64,000 nucleotides of DNA from Piscinibacter sp. HJYY11 (GCF_016735515.1 NZ_JAERQZ010000001.1:4018746-4082745); one strand, 5' to 3'; positions 37,390 through 46,278 are shown, counted from the stretch's first letter. Notes: generated from the letters alone by a model not told the origin. Translations and numbers: made by a program.

Positions 37390-38607
37390 TCAGAACCAGA
37401 CTTCGACTTGCGCGCCGTAGCTGGTGCCACTCGTCTTTCCGTCGCCAATGCCGGTGACGCCACCGGTGCCGGCCGCTGCGTTGGCGGCGGCGTTCCACTT
37501 GGCCGAGGTCACGTAGAGGCGCAGCTCGGGGCGGGTGAAGAAGCCGGGGCCGGTCGACAGCGCCGGGCCGACGGTCAGCTTGGACAGCTTCTGGGTGGCC
37601 GAGCCGTCCGGCTTCTTCTGCGAGTAGGCCGCTTCGGCCAGCAGCTTCAGGTGCTTGCTCACGGCATACGACACGCGGCCGCCGACCGTGGCCGAGTTCG
37701 TCTTCGCGCCGCCATCGGCCTTGTCCTGCTGGAACATCGCCTGGGCCTGGCCGCCGAAGGGGCCCATCTGCCAGTTGACGCTTTCCACCACGCGCAGGCC
37801 ACGTGACCCCGACGGTGCGGTCAGGTCGCCGAAGTTGCCGTCCAGGCCGGCAGACCCTTGCGCGTACTGCAGCCACAGGTTGTTGGTGATGTTGGCGCCG
37901 ACCGCCTGCGTGTGCTGCAGGCTCAGGCCGAAACCGTTGGTGCCGGCGGCTTCCGGCGGCACGGCGGAGGTGTCGGCGCTGAAGTGGCCCTTGGTGAAGG
38001 TGCCGACCGCCGTCAGCTTGCCGCCCGGATTCACCTCCATGCCGGCCAGCGTCAGGTTGACCCGCGAGCCGGGGCGGTTGTCGTTGTCCGTGCGGAAGAA
38101 GGCCAGGTTCAGCTTGCCGCCGGCGATGTCGACGATGCCGTCGGCACCCGCGCCCACGCCCGACAGGTTGGTGTAGAACGTGTCGACGATGTGCACGTCG
38201 GCACGCTGGTAGAAGCGCTTGCCGATCCAGAAGCTGGTGTTGGGGGCAATGTCGAAGCCCTTGCCTTCCACGTACATCTGGTTGATGCCGACCTTCTCGT
38301 CTTCGGTGTCGGTGCCACCGTTGTAGAGGTTGGTCATCAGGTGGGCCTTGTATTCCACCTCCTCCACCTTGCCGGTGTGGCTCAGCAGGAATTCACCGTA
38401 GAAGTCGCACTCGTTGCCGAGGCGGTACTTGAGGCCGGGGCCATTCAGGCCGTAGCAGGCGCGGGACGCGTCCTTCTTGGTGGCGCCGGGGCCGGCGCGG
38501 AAGTAGCCGCCGAAGTCGACGGCGTGGGCGGAGCCGGCCACGAAGGTGGTGGCAAGCGCGGCGGCCAGCGCCAGGGTGCTGGGCGCAAAGGTGCGGAGGG
38601 CTGTCAT
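37390..38607 (-). CDS. LamB-type carbohydrate porin
   Basis: A 405-residue outer-membrane porin: signal peptide MTALRTFAPSTLALAAALAT (cleaved after AHA), then VDFGGYFRAGPG, the typical maltoporin N terminus, with later CDFYGEFLLSH and WIGKRFYQRADVHI, and a C-terminal aromatic strand ending EVWF. The ATG at 38605-38607 has GGAG about 8 nt upstream. It would carry sugars to the ABC transporter encoded divergently at 38911. Substrate range (maltodextrin or general sugars) cannot be fixed from sequence. Confidence 0.92.
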   Translation of the reverse strand: MTALRTFAPSTLALAAALATTFVAGSAHAVDFGGYFRAGPGATKKDASRACYGLNGPGLKYRLGNECDFYGEFLLSHTGKVEEVEYKAHLMTNLYNGGTDTEDEKVGINQMYVEGKGFDIAPNTSFWIGKRFYQRADVHIVDTFYTNLSGVGAGADGIVDIAGGKLNLAFFRTDNDNRPGSRVNLTLAGMEVNPGGKLTAVGTFTKGHFSADTSAVPPEAAGTNGFGLSLQHTQAVGANITNNLWLQYAQGSAGLDGNFGDLTAPSGSRGLRVVESVNWQMGPFGGQAQAMFQQDKADGGAKTNSATVGGRVSYAVSKHLKLLAEAAYSQKKPDGSATQKLSKLTVGPALSTGPGFFTRPELRLYVTSAKWNAAANAAAGTGGVTGIGDGKTSGTSYGAQVEVWF

Positions 38608-38701
38608 TGGAATGTCTCCAGGTGGTGGTTGTTTCGGGAAAAGAGCGAAGCCATCGGTAGCGGGCTGGCGGGCCCAGGCTTCGGCGCGCATTGTTTTCAG
38701 A

Positions 38702-38836
38702 AACATTAACAAGATTAATTTGGTGTTAACCATGAGTTGCTGGAAACGCACAGCCTTTTGGCGAGGTGCTTTCCTCGACAGAGGTGAAAACCAAGGGTAA
38801 GCCCGAGGTTCAAGCAGTTAATTAATCGTTAATGTT
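38702..38836. promoter_or_regulatory. Divergent porin/ABC-transporter control region
   Basis: The 303-bp gap is unusually AT-rich. AACATTAAC (38702-38710, that is GTTAATGTT on the minus strand) and GTTAATGTT (38828-38836, plus strand) point outward toward the porin and the transporter. Each has further GTTAAT/GTTAAC-like copies 9-11 bp away: 38714 and 38725 on the porin side, 38817 on the transporter side. This suggests paired OmpR-type regulator sites serving both genes. Confidence 0.5.
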
Positions 38837-38910
38837 CGGCCCCGATCGCTTTCGAGTGCTGCAGCCCCGACCCGATCTCCCCCGACACAACACACGACGG
38901 AGACATGCGA

Positions 38911-40188
38911 ATGACCCCCACCCGCACCCCTGCACGGTCAACGACCCGCGCGCTGCACATTGCTGCTGTCGCCACCCTGCTCTGCGCTTCCCTTGCTGCC
39001 CGCGCCGGCGAAGTGGAAGTGCTGCACTACTGGACTTCCGGCGGCGAAGCCAAGGCCGCCTCGGCCTTGAAGGCCACGCTGCAGGGCAAAGGCCACAGCT
39101 GGAAGGACTTCGCGGTCGCCGGCGGCGGCGGCGACTCGGCGATGACGGTGCTCAAGTCGCGCGTGGTCTCGGGCAACGCCCCGGCTGCCGCGCAGATCAA
39201 GGGCCCATCCATCCAGGAGTGGGGCAACGAAGGCGTGCTCGCCAACCTCGACGACGTGGCCAAGGCCAACAACTGGGACGCCCTGCTGCCCAAGGTCGTC
39301 TCCGACGTGATGAAGCACAAGGGCCACTACGTCGCCGTGCCGGTCAACGTGCACCGCGTCAACTGGCTCTGGGCCAACCCCGAGGCGCTGAAGAAGGCCA
39401 ACGCCAAGATGCCGACCAACTGGGACGAGTTCTTCGTCACCGCCGAGGCGCTCAAGAAGGCCGGCCTCATCGCCGTCGCCCACGGCGGCCAGAACTGGCA
39501 GGACTTCACCACCTTCGAGTCGGTCGCGCTCGGCGTCGGCGGTGCCGACTTCTACCGCAAGGCCCTGGTGCAGCTCGACCCCGCCACGATCAAGGGCCCG
39601 ACCATGCTCAAGGTGCTCACCACCTTCAAGAAGGTGAAGGGCTACACCGACAAGAACGCCCCCGGCCGCGACTGGAACCTGGCCACCGCGATGGTCATCC
39701 GCGGCGAAGCCGGCATGCAGCTGATGGGCGACTGGGCCAAGGGCGAGTTCATCGCCGCCAACAAGGCCCCGGGCAAGGACTTCCTCTGCGCCGCCGCTCC
39801 CGGCACCGGCAACGCGTTCACCTTCAACATCGACAGCTTCGCGATGTTCAAGATCAAGAACACCGCCAACCTGCAGGCGCAGAAGGACATGGCCGCCGCG
39901 ATCATGTCGCCCGAGTTCCAGGAGACCTTCAACCTGAACAAGGGCTCGATCCCTGCGCGCCTGAACATGGACATGGCCAAGTTCGACGACTGCGCCAAGC
40001 TGTCGAGCAAGGACTTCGTGGCCACTGCCAAGGGCAACACGCTGGTGCCGTCGATCGCCCACGGCATGGCCGTGTCGTCGGCAGCAGAGGGTGCGATCAA
40101 GGACGTGGTCTCGCAGTTCTGGAACACCGACACCATGACGCCTGAGCAGGCCATGGATCGCCTGGTGGCCGCGGCCAAGACGAAGTAA
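38911..40188 (+). CDS. Sugar ABC transporter substrate-binding protein
   Basis: A 425-residue periplasmic protein of the family 1 extracellular solute-binding type. The signal peptide ends near AARA; mature EVEVLHYWTSGGEAKAASAL resembles the glucose/mannose-binding GtsA of Pseudomonas. I prefer ATG 38911 over ATG 38905 because GGAG (38899-38902) is then 8 nt away. It is followed by a terminator-like hairpin before the permease genes. Porin and two-component neighbours support sugar uptake; glucose is the best guess. Confidence 0.92.
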   Translation: MTPTRTPARSTTRALHIAAVATLLCASLAARAGEVEVLHYWTSGGEAKAASALKATLQGKGHSWKDFAVAGGGGDSAMTVLKSRVVSGNAPAAAQIKGPSIQEWGNEGVLANLDDVAKANNWDALLPKVVSDVMKHKGHYVAVPVNVHRVNWLWANPEALKKANAKMPTNWDEFFVTAEALKKAGLIAVAHGGQNWQDFTTFESVALGVGGADFYRKALVQLDPATIKGPTMLKVLTTFKKVKGYTDKNAPGRDWNLATAMVIRGEAGMQLMGDWAKGEFIAANKAPGKDFLCAAAPGTGNAFTFNIDSFAMFKIKNTANLQAQKDMAAAIMSPEFQETFNLNKGSIPARLNMDMAKFDDCAKLSSKDFVATAKGNTLVPSIAHGMAVSSAAEGAIKDVVSQFWNTDTMTPEQAMDRLVAAAKTK

Positions 40189-40232
40189 GTTGCAGAGCGA
40201 AGACGGGAGCAAGTCAGAAGCTTGTCCCTTGG

Positions 40233-40263
40233 CGGGCTGCGCTACCGCGCAGCCCGCGTTTTT
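40233..40263 (+). terminator. Intrinsic terminator/attenuator after the binding-protein gene
   Basis: A perfect 11-bp GC stem (GCGGGCTGCGC at 40233-40243 and GCGCAGCCCGC at 40248-40258, loop TACC) is followed by TTTT and a CT-rich run. It would let the binding protein be made in excess over the permeases by partial termination. Confidence 0.8.
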
Positions 40264-40284
40264 CTCTCTCACCCTGGTTTTGAC

Positions 40285-41169
40285 ATGAGTTCCCCGTTTG
40301 CCACACGCCTCGCCCGCTGGATGCCGCGCCTCGCAGTCGCGCCCGGCTTCGCGTTGTCGTTCGCCTTCATCTACGGCCTGATTGCCTGGAACGGCGTGCT
40401 GTCGTTCTCGGCCTCGCGCCTGCTGCCCAACTACGAGTTCGTCGGGCTCGCGCAATACGTGGCGCTCTTCGAGAGCGAACGCTGGCGCGTGGCGCTCGTG
40501 AACCTGGGCATCTTCAGCGGCCTCTTCATCGGCGTGGGCCTCGCGCTCGGCCTGCTGCTCGCGATCCTGCTCGACCAGAAGATCCGTGCCGAAGGCGCGC
40601 TGCGCACCATCTACCTGTACCCGATGGCGCTGAGCTTCATCGTCACCGGCACCGCGTGGAAGTGGATCCTCAACCCCGGCCTCGGCCTCGAGCACCTGGT
40701 GCGCGGATGGGGCTTCGAAAGCTTCACCTTCGACTGGCTGGTCAACCCCGACATGGCCATCTACACCGTGGTGATCGCCGGTGTGTGGCAGAGCGCGGGC
40801 TTCGTGATGGCGCTCTTTCTCGCCGGCCTGCGCGGCATCGACGATTCCATCCTCAAGGCGGCGCAGATCGACGGCGCCACGCTGCCGCGCATCTACTGGC
40901 GCATCATCATCCCGAGCCTGCGGCCGGTGTTCTTCAGCACGCTGCTCGTGCTGGCCCACATCTCCATCAAGAGCTTCGACCTCGTGATGGCGCTCACGGC
41001 CGGTGGCCCGGGCTTTGCGACCGACATGCCCGCGACCTTCATGTATGCGATGAGCTTCTCGCGCGGCCAGATCGGCCTGGGTGCGGCCTCGGCCACCATC
41101 ATGCTCTGCACGGTGGCGGCCATCGTGGTGCCCTATCTCTATTCGGAGCTGCGGGGAGAGCGTCGATGA
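40285..41169 (+). CDS. Sugar ABC transporter permease 1
   Basis: A 294-residue MalF-type permease with about six membrane helices and the EAA loop (LKAAQIDGATLPRIYWRIII) that docks the ATPase. The ATG at 40285 gives MSSPFATRLARWMPRL. It overlaps the second permease gene by 4 nt (ATGA). It belongs to the binding protein - permease - permease - ATPase operon, resembling the gts glucose system. Confidence 0.93.
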   Translation: MSSPFATRLARWMPRLAVAPGFALSFAFIYGLIAWNGVLSFSASRLLPNYEFVGLAQYVALFESERWRVALVNLGIFSGLFIGVGLALGLLLAILLDQKIRAEGALRTIYLYPMALSFIVTGTAWKWILNPGLGLEHLVRGWGFESFTFDWLVNPDMAIYTVVIAGVWQSAGFVMALFLAGLRGIDDSILKAAQIDGATLPRIYWRIIIPSLRPVFFSTLLVLAHISIKSFDLVMALTAGGPGFATDMPATFMYAMSFSRGQIGLGAASATIMLCTVAAIVVPYLYSELRGERR

Positions 41170-42020
41170 ACTCCCGGCACGTTCACCGCATCGCCATCTG
41201 GTCGGTGCTGATCCTCTTCGCCGTGTTCTTCCTCGTGCCGCTGTACGTGATGGTGGCCACCTCTCTGAAGGACATGGACCAGGTGCGTGGCGGCTCGCTG
41301 CTCGACCTGCCGAACGGCCTGGACTTCGGCGCCTGGCGCAAGGCCTGGTCGGAGGCCTGCACCGGCACCGACTGCGGCGGCCTGAAGCCCTTCTTCGTCA
41401 ACTCGCTGCTGATGGTGATCCCGGCGGTGCTGATCTCCACCGCGCTTGGTGCCGTCAACGGCTACGTGTTCGCCAAGTGGCGCTTCAAGGGCAGCGAGCT
41501 GATGTTCGGCCTGATGCTCTTCGGGGCCTTCATGCCGCTGCAGGTGGTGCTGTTGCCGATGTCGCAGGTGCTCGGCTGGTTCAACCTGGCCGACTCGATC
41601 TGGGGCCTCGTGATCGTGCACGTGCTGGTGGGCCTCGCGACCACCACGCTCTTCTTCCGCAACTACTACGTGTCGCTGCCCGACGAGCTGATCCGTGCAG
41701 CCATGCTCGACGGGGCCGGCTTCTGGCGCATCTTCTGGCGCATCGTGCTGCCGCTGTCGACGCCCATCCTCGTCGTCACGCTGATCTGGCAGTTCACCGC
41801 CATCTGGAACGACTTCCTCTTCGGCGTGGTGTTCTCCGCGGGCGATGCCAAGCCGGTGACGGTGGGCCTCAACAACATGGCCAACACCAGCAGCAGCGTC
41901 AAGGAATACAACGTGGACATGGCCGCCGCCATGATCGCCGCGCTGCCGACGCTGCTCATCTACGTGTTGGCAGGCAAGTACTTCGTGCGTGGGCTGACGG
42001 CCGGCGCAGTCAAAGGTTGA
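41166..42020 (+). CDS. Sugar ABC transporter permease 2
   Basis: A 284-residue MalG-type permease with six predicted membrane helices; the EAA loop reads IRAAMLDGAGFWRIFWRIVL. A short Cys-containing periplasmic segment (ACTGTDCGGLK) follows helix 1, a feature also seen in GtsC-like proteins. It is coupled to permease 1 and lies 8 nt before the ATPase gene. Confidence 0.93.
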   Translation: MNSRHVHRIAIWSVLILFAVFFLVPLYVMVATSLKDMDQVRGGSLLDLPNGLDFGAWRKAWSEACTGTDCGGLKPFFVNSLLMVIPAVLISTALGAVNGYVFAKWRFKGSELMFGLMLFGAFMPLQVVLLPMSQVLGWFNLADSIWGLVIVHVLVGLATTTLFFRNYYVSLPDELIRAAMLDGAGFWRIFWRIVLPLSTPILVVTLIWQFTAIWNDFLFGVVFSAGDAKPVTVGLNNMANTSSSVKEYNVDMAAAMIAALPTLLIYVLAGKYFVRGLTAGAVKG

Positions 42021-42028
42021 ACTGAATC

Positions 42029-43096
42029 ATGGGCGCACTTTCCATCCGCCAGGTCCGCAAGAGCTACGGTCCCGTCGACATCCTCAAGGGCATCGACCTC
42101 GAGATCGACGAAGGCGAATTCCTCATCCTCGTCGGCCCCTCGGGCTGCGGCAAGTCGACGTTGCTCTCGATCATCGCGGGCCTCGACACCGCAACCTCCG
42201 GCAACATCCAGATCGCCGGGCGCGACGTCACGCACCAGCTGCCGCGCGACCGCGACATCGCGATGGTGTTCCAGAGCTACGCGCTCTACCCGAACATGAA
42301 CGTGGCGCAGAACATCAGCTTCGCGCTCGAGATGCGCAAGGTCGGAAGGGCCGAACGCGAAGCCGCTGTCGCGCGAGTCGCCAAGATGCTGCAGATCGAG
42401 CACCTGCTCGACCGCAAGCCGGCGCAGCTCTCCGGCGGCCAGCGCCAGCGGGTGGCCATGGGACGTGCGCTGGCGCGCAACCCCAAGCTCTTCCTCTTCG
42501 ACGAGCCGCTGTCGAACCTCGACGCCAAGCTGCGCGTGGAGATGCGCGCCGAGATCAAGCTCTTGCACCAGCGCACGCGCACGACCACCGTCTACGTCAC
42601 GCACGACCAGGTGGAAGCCATGACGCTCGGCGACCGCATCGCGGTGATGAAGGACGGCATGGTGCAGCAGTTCGGCACGCCCGACGACATCTACAGCCGC
42701 CCGGCCACGAAGTTCGTGGCCGAGTTCATCGGCTCGCCGGCGATGAACATGGTGCAGGCCGCCGTCGCGGGCGATGCACTGAGCGTGAACGGGCAGACCG
42801 TCACCCTCGCCCCCGAGCAGCAGCAGGCCTTGCGCGCGGCCCCGCCGAAGGCAGGCTGCGTGCTCGGCGTGCGGCCCGAGTGCGTGCGCCTCGCCGATGC
42901 CGGGCTCGGCGGCCGCCTGACGCTGCTCGAGCCGACCGGGCCCGACACCTATGCCTTCGTCGACACGGCCCTCGGGCCGCTGGTGCTGCGCACCGGCGGG
43001 CGCGTGGCCCACCGGGTGGGCGATTCGGTGCACGTTGCGTGGGATGCACGGGACCTGCACGTGTTCGACGCGCAGAGCGAGCGCCGCATCGGCTGA
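42029..43096 (+). CDS. Sugar ABC transporter ATP-binding protein (MalK/UgpC type)
   Basis: A 355-residue ATPase that powers the sugar importer. Walker A GPSGCGKST, Q-loop MVFQSYALYP, signature LSGGQRQRVAMGRA, Walker B LFLFDEPLS and His switch VTHDQVEA are intact. A C-terminal TOBE-like regulatory domain follows from about 240, as in MalK/UgpC. It ends the operon, 13 nt before the convergent Bug gene. Confidence 0.95.
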   Translation: MGALSIRQVRKSYGPVDILKGIDLEIDEGEFLILVGPSGCGKSTLLSIIAGLDTATSGNIQIAGRDVTHQLPRDRDIAMVFQSYALYPNMNVAQNISFALEMRKVGRAEREAAVARVAKMLQIEHLLDRKPAQLSGGQRQRVAMGRALARNPKLFLFDEPLSNLDAKLRVEMRAEIKLLHQRTRTTTVYVTHDQVEAMTLGDRIAVMKDGMVQQFGTPDDIYSRPATKFVAEFIGSPAMNMVQAAVAGDALSVNGQTVTLAPEQQQALRAAPPKAGCVLGVRPECVRLADAGLGGRLTLLEPTGPDTYAFVDTALGPLVLRTGGRVAHRVGDSVHVAWDARDLHVFDAQSERRIG

Positions 43097-43109
43097 GGCG
43101 GCGTGGGCG

Positions 43110-44099
43110 TCACGGGTTGATCTTGAACCCGGTGTCCTTGACCATCTTTCGATACCGCGCGATGTCGTCCTGGATGGCCGCGGCCAGCTCCTTCGAGGTG
43201 CTGCCCACCGGCTCGTAGTCGACGCGCGCGAACTGGTCGCGCACCTCGGGCAAGGCCACCACCTTCGCCATCTCGGTCTGCAGCCGCTGCACGATGGCCG
43301 GTGGCGTGTTCGCCGGGGCGAGCAGTGCGGCATAGCCCTTGGTCACCATGTCGATGCCCTGCTCCTTCATGGTGGGCACGTCGGGCAGCGTCGGCGAGCG
43401 TTTCTCCGAGAAGATGCCCAGCGCGCGCAGCTTGCCGTTGCGGATCATCTGCACCGAGTTGAAGGTGTCGATCATCACGTCCGTCTGGCCGCTGACCACC
43501 GATTGCAGCTGCGGGCCCGAGCCGTTGTAGGGCACGTTGAGCAGCTGCGGTGCGTTGATGTGGAGCTTGAGCTGCTCGCACATGAGGCTGTAGCCGCTGG
43601 TGCCCGCGGCGAAATTCACCGGCCGCTTCCCGCTGTGCACCAGCTCGACGAAGTCCTTCAGCGTCGGCGTGGGCAGGCTCGCGTTGGCCACCAGCAGCAG
43701 CGACCACGAGGCCACCATGCCGATGGGGGCGAAGCTCTTCACCGGGTCGTAGTTGGCCTTGTAGAGCAGCGGCGTGAGCCCGAGCACGCTGCCGGCCGGG
43801 AAGAACAGCGTGTACCCATCGGGCGCGGCACGGGCCACCATCTCGGCGCCGATCATGCCGTTGGCGCCGGGCTTGTTCTCGACCACCACCGCCTGCTTGA
43901 GCGAGAGGGCCAGCTTGTCGGCGAGCAGGCGCGCCACGACATCGGTCGAGCCGCCGGGTGCGTAGGGCACGACGATCTTGATCGTGCGCGCCGGGTAGTC
44001 GTCTGCAGCACGGGCAGGCAGCGCACTTGACGTGCCGAGCGCCGCAAGACCCAGCAGCACCGCGCGGCGACGCAGTTGCGACGGCAAACAAGTCTTCAT
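43110..44099 (-). CDS. Bug-family (tripartite tricarboxylate) solute-binding protein
   Basis: A 329-residue periplasmic protein. The signal is twin-arginine-like (LRRRAVLLGLAALGTSSALP, cleaved near ARA), then YPARTIKIVVPYAPGGSTDVVARLLADKL, the hallmark of the Bug/TctC family that is greatly expanded in Burkholderiales. Ligands are usually carboxylates. No TctA/TctB membrane genes are nearby. It overlaps the upstream SDR gene by 4 bases, so the binding protein may serve a pathway with that dehydrogenase. Confidence 0.93.
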   Translation of the reverse strand: MKTCLPSQLRRRAVLLGLAALGTSSALPARAADDYPARTIKIVVPYAPGGSTDVVARLLADKLALSLKQAVVVENKPGANGMIGAEMVARAAPDGYTLFFPAGSVLGLTPLLYKANYDPVKSFAPIGMVASWSLLLVANASLPTPTLKDFVELVHSGKRPVNFAAGTSGYSLMCEQLKLHINAPQLLNVPYNGSGPQLQSVVSGQTDVMIDTFNSVQMIRNGKLRALGIFSEKRSPTLPDVPTMKEQGIDMVTKGYAALLAPANTPPAIVQRLQTEMAKVVALPEVRDQFARVDYEPVGSTSKELAAAIQDDIARYRKMVKDTGFKINP

Positions 44100-44974
44100 A
44101 TGTTCTCCTGAGTCGATCGGGTCGGTTGGGCATCGGGCCGGAGGCCCGGCGAAGGCGCACTGCCCGCCGTCGCGCCGGCATCCACGGGCAGGATCACGCC
44201 GGTGACCCAGCGCGCCTCGTCGCTCGCCAGATAGGCCACGGCCTGGCCCACGTCCCAGCCCGAGCCTTCGACCTGCAGCAGCGAGCGCTTGCGGCGCTGC
44301 TCGCGCACCTCGGGTGTCATGCGCCCGGCCACCATCGGGGTGTAGACCATGCCCGGCGCCACGCAGTTGACGCGGATGCCTTCCGGTCCGTGGTGCGCGG
44401 CCATCGCTCGCGTCATGTTGACGACCGCGCCCTTGGAGGTCGGGTACAGCAGCGACGGCGTGCCGCCGATGAGGCCGGCCACGGACGCGATGTTGACGAT
44501 CGCGCCCGCGCCGCGCTGGCGCATCTCGGGGATCGCGTACTTGGCCATCAGCATCATCGAGGTCACGTTGACGCGCAGCGCGCGGTCCCATTCCTCGAGG
44601 TCGACGGCCACCGCGTCGCCGGTGGGCCCGCCGATGCCGACGTTGTTGACCAGGATGTCGACGCGCTTCCAGGCCTCGACGGCGGCCGCGACGGCACGCT
44701 GGCACTGCGCTGCCTCCGACACGTCGGCCGCCAGGGCCATTGCCGTGCCGCCATCGGCGGTGATGAGGCGCTCTGTGTCGCGCGCGGCCTCCAGGTTCGT
44801 GTCCAGCAGCAGCACCTGGGCGCCGCGGCGGGCCAGAAGGATGGCGGCGGCGCGCCCGTTGCCGATCTCCGCGCCGCGCGAGCCGGCGCCGGTGACGATG
44901 GCCACGCGGCCCGCGAGACTGCTGCTCGCAGGCGCGGCGTGGGGCGTGTCGAACGACGGAAAGGAAGCGGTCAC
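44096..44974 (-). CDS. Short-chain dehydrogenase/reductase
   Basis: A 292-residue classical SDR: VTGAGSRGAEIGNGRA (cofactor loop with a short insertion), VNNVGIGG, catalytic Ser in NIASVAG, Tyr-x3-Lys in YPTSKGA. The C-terminal 25 residues are a Ser/Pro/Ala-rich tail. It starts with GTG and is coupled to the Bug gene downstream. Substrate is unknown; the pairing suggests oxidation of the acid or alcohol the Bug protein binds. A LacI-type palindrome lies 89 bp upstream. Confidence 0.88.
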   Translation of the reverse strand: MTASFPSFDTPHAAPASSSLAGRVAIVTGAGSRGAEIGNGRAAAILLARRGAQVLLLDTNLEAARDTERLITADGGTAMALAADVSEAAQCQRAVAAAVEAWKRVDILVNNVGIGGPTGDAVAVDLEEWDRALRVNVTSMMLMAKYAIPEMRQRGAGAIVNIASVAGLIGGTPSLLYPTSKGAVVNMTRAMAAHHGPEGIRVNCVAPGMVYTPMVAGRMTPEVREQRRKRSLLQVEGSGWDVGQAVAYLASDEARWVTGVILPVDAGATAGSAPSPGLRPDAQPTRSTQENI

Positions 44975-45062
44975 CGTGTGGAGGGCGTGGCCCGTGGCGC
45001 TACTGCGGAGCCTGCAGCGTAGCCAGCCGCGGCGCGATCGTCGCCAAGGGACATGCCCCTAT

Positions 45063-45074
45063 TGAAACGTTTCA
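45063..45074. promoter_or_regulatory. LacI/Cra-type palindrome upstream of the SDR-Bug operon
   Basis: TGAAACGTTTCA is a perfect 12-bp palindrome of the kind bound by LacI/GalR-family repressors, including Cra/FruR. It lies in the 144-bp gap before the SDR gene. No LacI-family gene is in the window. Confidence 0.5.
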
Positions 45075-45118
45075 CCGTTTCGGTCAGGCAGGCCCCAAGC
45101 CGCACCTTGGCGGCACGC

Positions 45119-45370
45119 TCAGGGCGTGGCGTTCGCGCAGTCCAGCCAGTGCGCGGGCACCCCGGCCGTGGGCATGCCCACGACGAGCGCCCTCATGCCG
45201 AGGCGCTTGAGGTGGCGCAGGCCGAGGCGGGTCTCGATGACGTCGGCGTTCCCGGTGAGGCGGACCAGCCGGGTGTTGGTGAGCGTGAGCAGGTGGTCGA
45301 TGTCGACGGCCGCGTCACGCGGGGTGGGGCGGGTGGGTGAATTCGGGAATGACCGCAGGTCCATGGACAT
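45119..45370 (-). CDS. Small protein of unknown function
   Basis: An 83-residue reading frame starting MSMDLRSF at ATG 45370. Its codons are strongly GC3-biased, as in true genes here, and no better frame overlaps. The centre (DIDHLLTLTNTRLVRLTGNADVIETRLGLRHL) is regular and could be helical. A longer start at 45424 is possible. I do not recognise a family; it may be a small conserved protein or spurious. Confidence 0.45.
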   Translation of the reverse strand: MSMDLRSFPNSPTRPTPRDAAVDIDHLLTLTNTRLVRLTGNADVIETRLGLRHLKRLGMRALVVGMPTAGVPAHWLDCANATP

Positions 45371-45466
45371 CGCCTTGCAAGCTGCACGCACCCGTCGCAG
45401 GCCAAGGGCCCGCGGGGCTCGCAAGGGATATCGGCAACGGGGCGGCGAGATTGAGCCCGCGCGGCG

Positions 45467-45793
45467 TCACAGCGGCTGGATGCCCAGCGCCCGCACCACC
45501 AGCTCCTTCTGGCCGAACGACTGGGCGAGCGCCTGGCGGTATGCCGCCCACCACTGGGGGTCGAGGTCTTCCACCATCACCTCGTAGACCACGATCACGT
45601 CTTTCACCGGCTCGTCGGTGCTGCGGTCTTCGTCCTTCCAGAGGCCCCGCGCGGGCGACTGGCTGTAGGCGGTGAGGCCGCCGAAGCGCGCGACAAGCGT
45701 CTCGCGCACGTCGTCGAATGCGGCCTTGGGCACCGCGGCTCCCGTGCCGTCGAAAAGGGGCAGGAGCAGTTGAACGAGGTGGTGTTTCGGCAC
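45467..45793 (-). CDS. Conserved small protein of unknown function
   Basis: A 108-residue protein starting with GTG (MPKHHLVQLLLPLFDGTG) just after the NTF2-like gene's stop. The pattern LVARFGGLTAYSQSPARGLWK and VIVVYEVMVEDLDPQWWAAYR recurs in uncharacterised proteobacterial proteins as I recall the family; no enzyme motif is evident. It is tightly linked to the NTF2-like gene. Confidence 0.7.
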   Translation of the reverse strand: MPKHHLVQLLLPLFDGTGAAVPKAAFDDVRETLVARFGGLTAYSQSPARGLWKDEDRSTDEPVKDVIVVYEVMVEDLDPQWWAAYRQALAQSFGQKELVVRALGIQPL

Positions 45794-45816
45794 GATGGAA
45801 ATCTCGTGACTGCGCG

Positions 45817-46200
45817 CTACTTCTTCAGCATCGCGCCCATCTGCTGGTGGATGAGGTTGATCGCCTTCAGCGGCCGGATCATCACCTTGAACTCGACGAT
45901 GCGCCCCTCGTCGTTCCACTTGATCATGTCGACGCCATTCACCGCGATGCCGTCGATCTCGACCTGGAACTCGAGCACGGCATCGCGCGGGCCGGCGATC
46001 TCGCGCACGTAGGCGAAGGTCTCGTTGAAGAAGACGTTGAAGGCCGCGGCGAGGTACTGCGTCGTGATCGCCTTGCCGACCTGCGGGGTGTGCACCACCG
46101 GCGAGTGGAAGACGACCTCGTCGGCGAGCAGCGCGTCGAGGCCCTTGGCATTGCGGGTCGACACGAGCTCGTGCCAGGTGGAGAGGGTGTTGATCGGCAT
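45817..46200 (-). CDS. NTF2-like / SnoaL-fold protein
   Basis: A 127-residue single-domain protein with the cone-shaped alpha+beta NTF2-like pattern: MPINTLSTWHELVSTRNAKG, LLADEVVFHSPVVHTPQ, and a C-terminal sheet (IKWNDEGRIVEFKVMIRP). Members bind small ligands or act as isomerases; no function can be assigned. It is followed closely by the small conserved gene at 45467. Confidence 0.82.
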   Translation of the reverse strand: MPINTLSTWHELVSTRNAKGLDALLADEVVFHSPVVHTPQVGKAITTQYLAAAFNVFFNETFAYVREIAGPRDAVLEFQVEIDGIAVNGVDMIKWNDEGRIVEFKVMIRPLKAINLIHQQMGAMLKK

Positions 46201-46278
46201 GCGCGGCCTCGAAGGAGGAAGTGGGGAGGTGATTGTGGCTTCGACCGGTGCGAAACGAGCTTTCCGTTGGGTGCGGAC

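Noticed and set aside
38938..40959. A 673-codon minus-strand frame through the sugar ABC transporter genes
   Set aside because: Antisense to the binding protein and first permease, both with clear family motifs.
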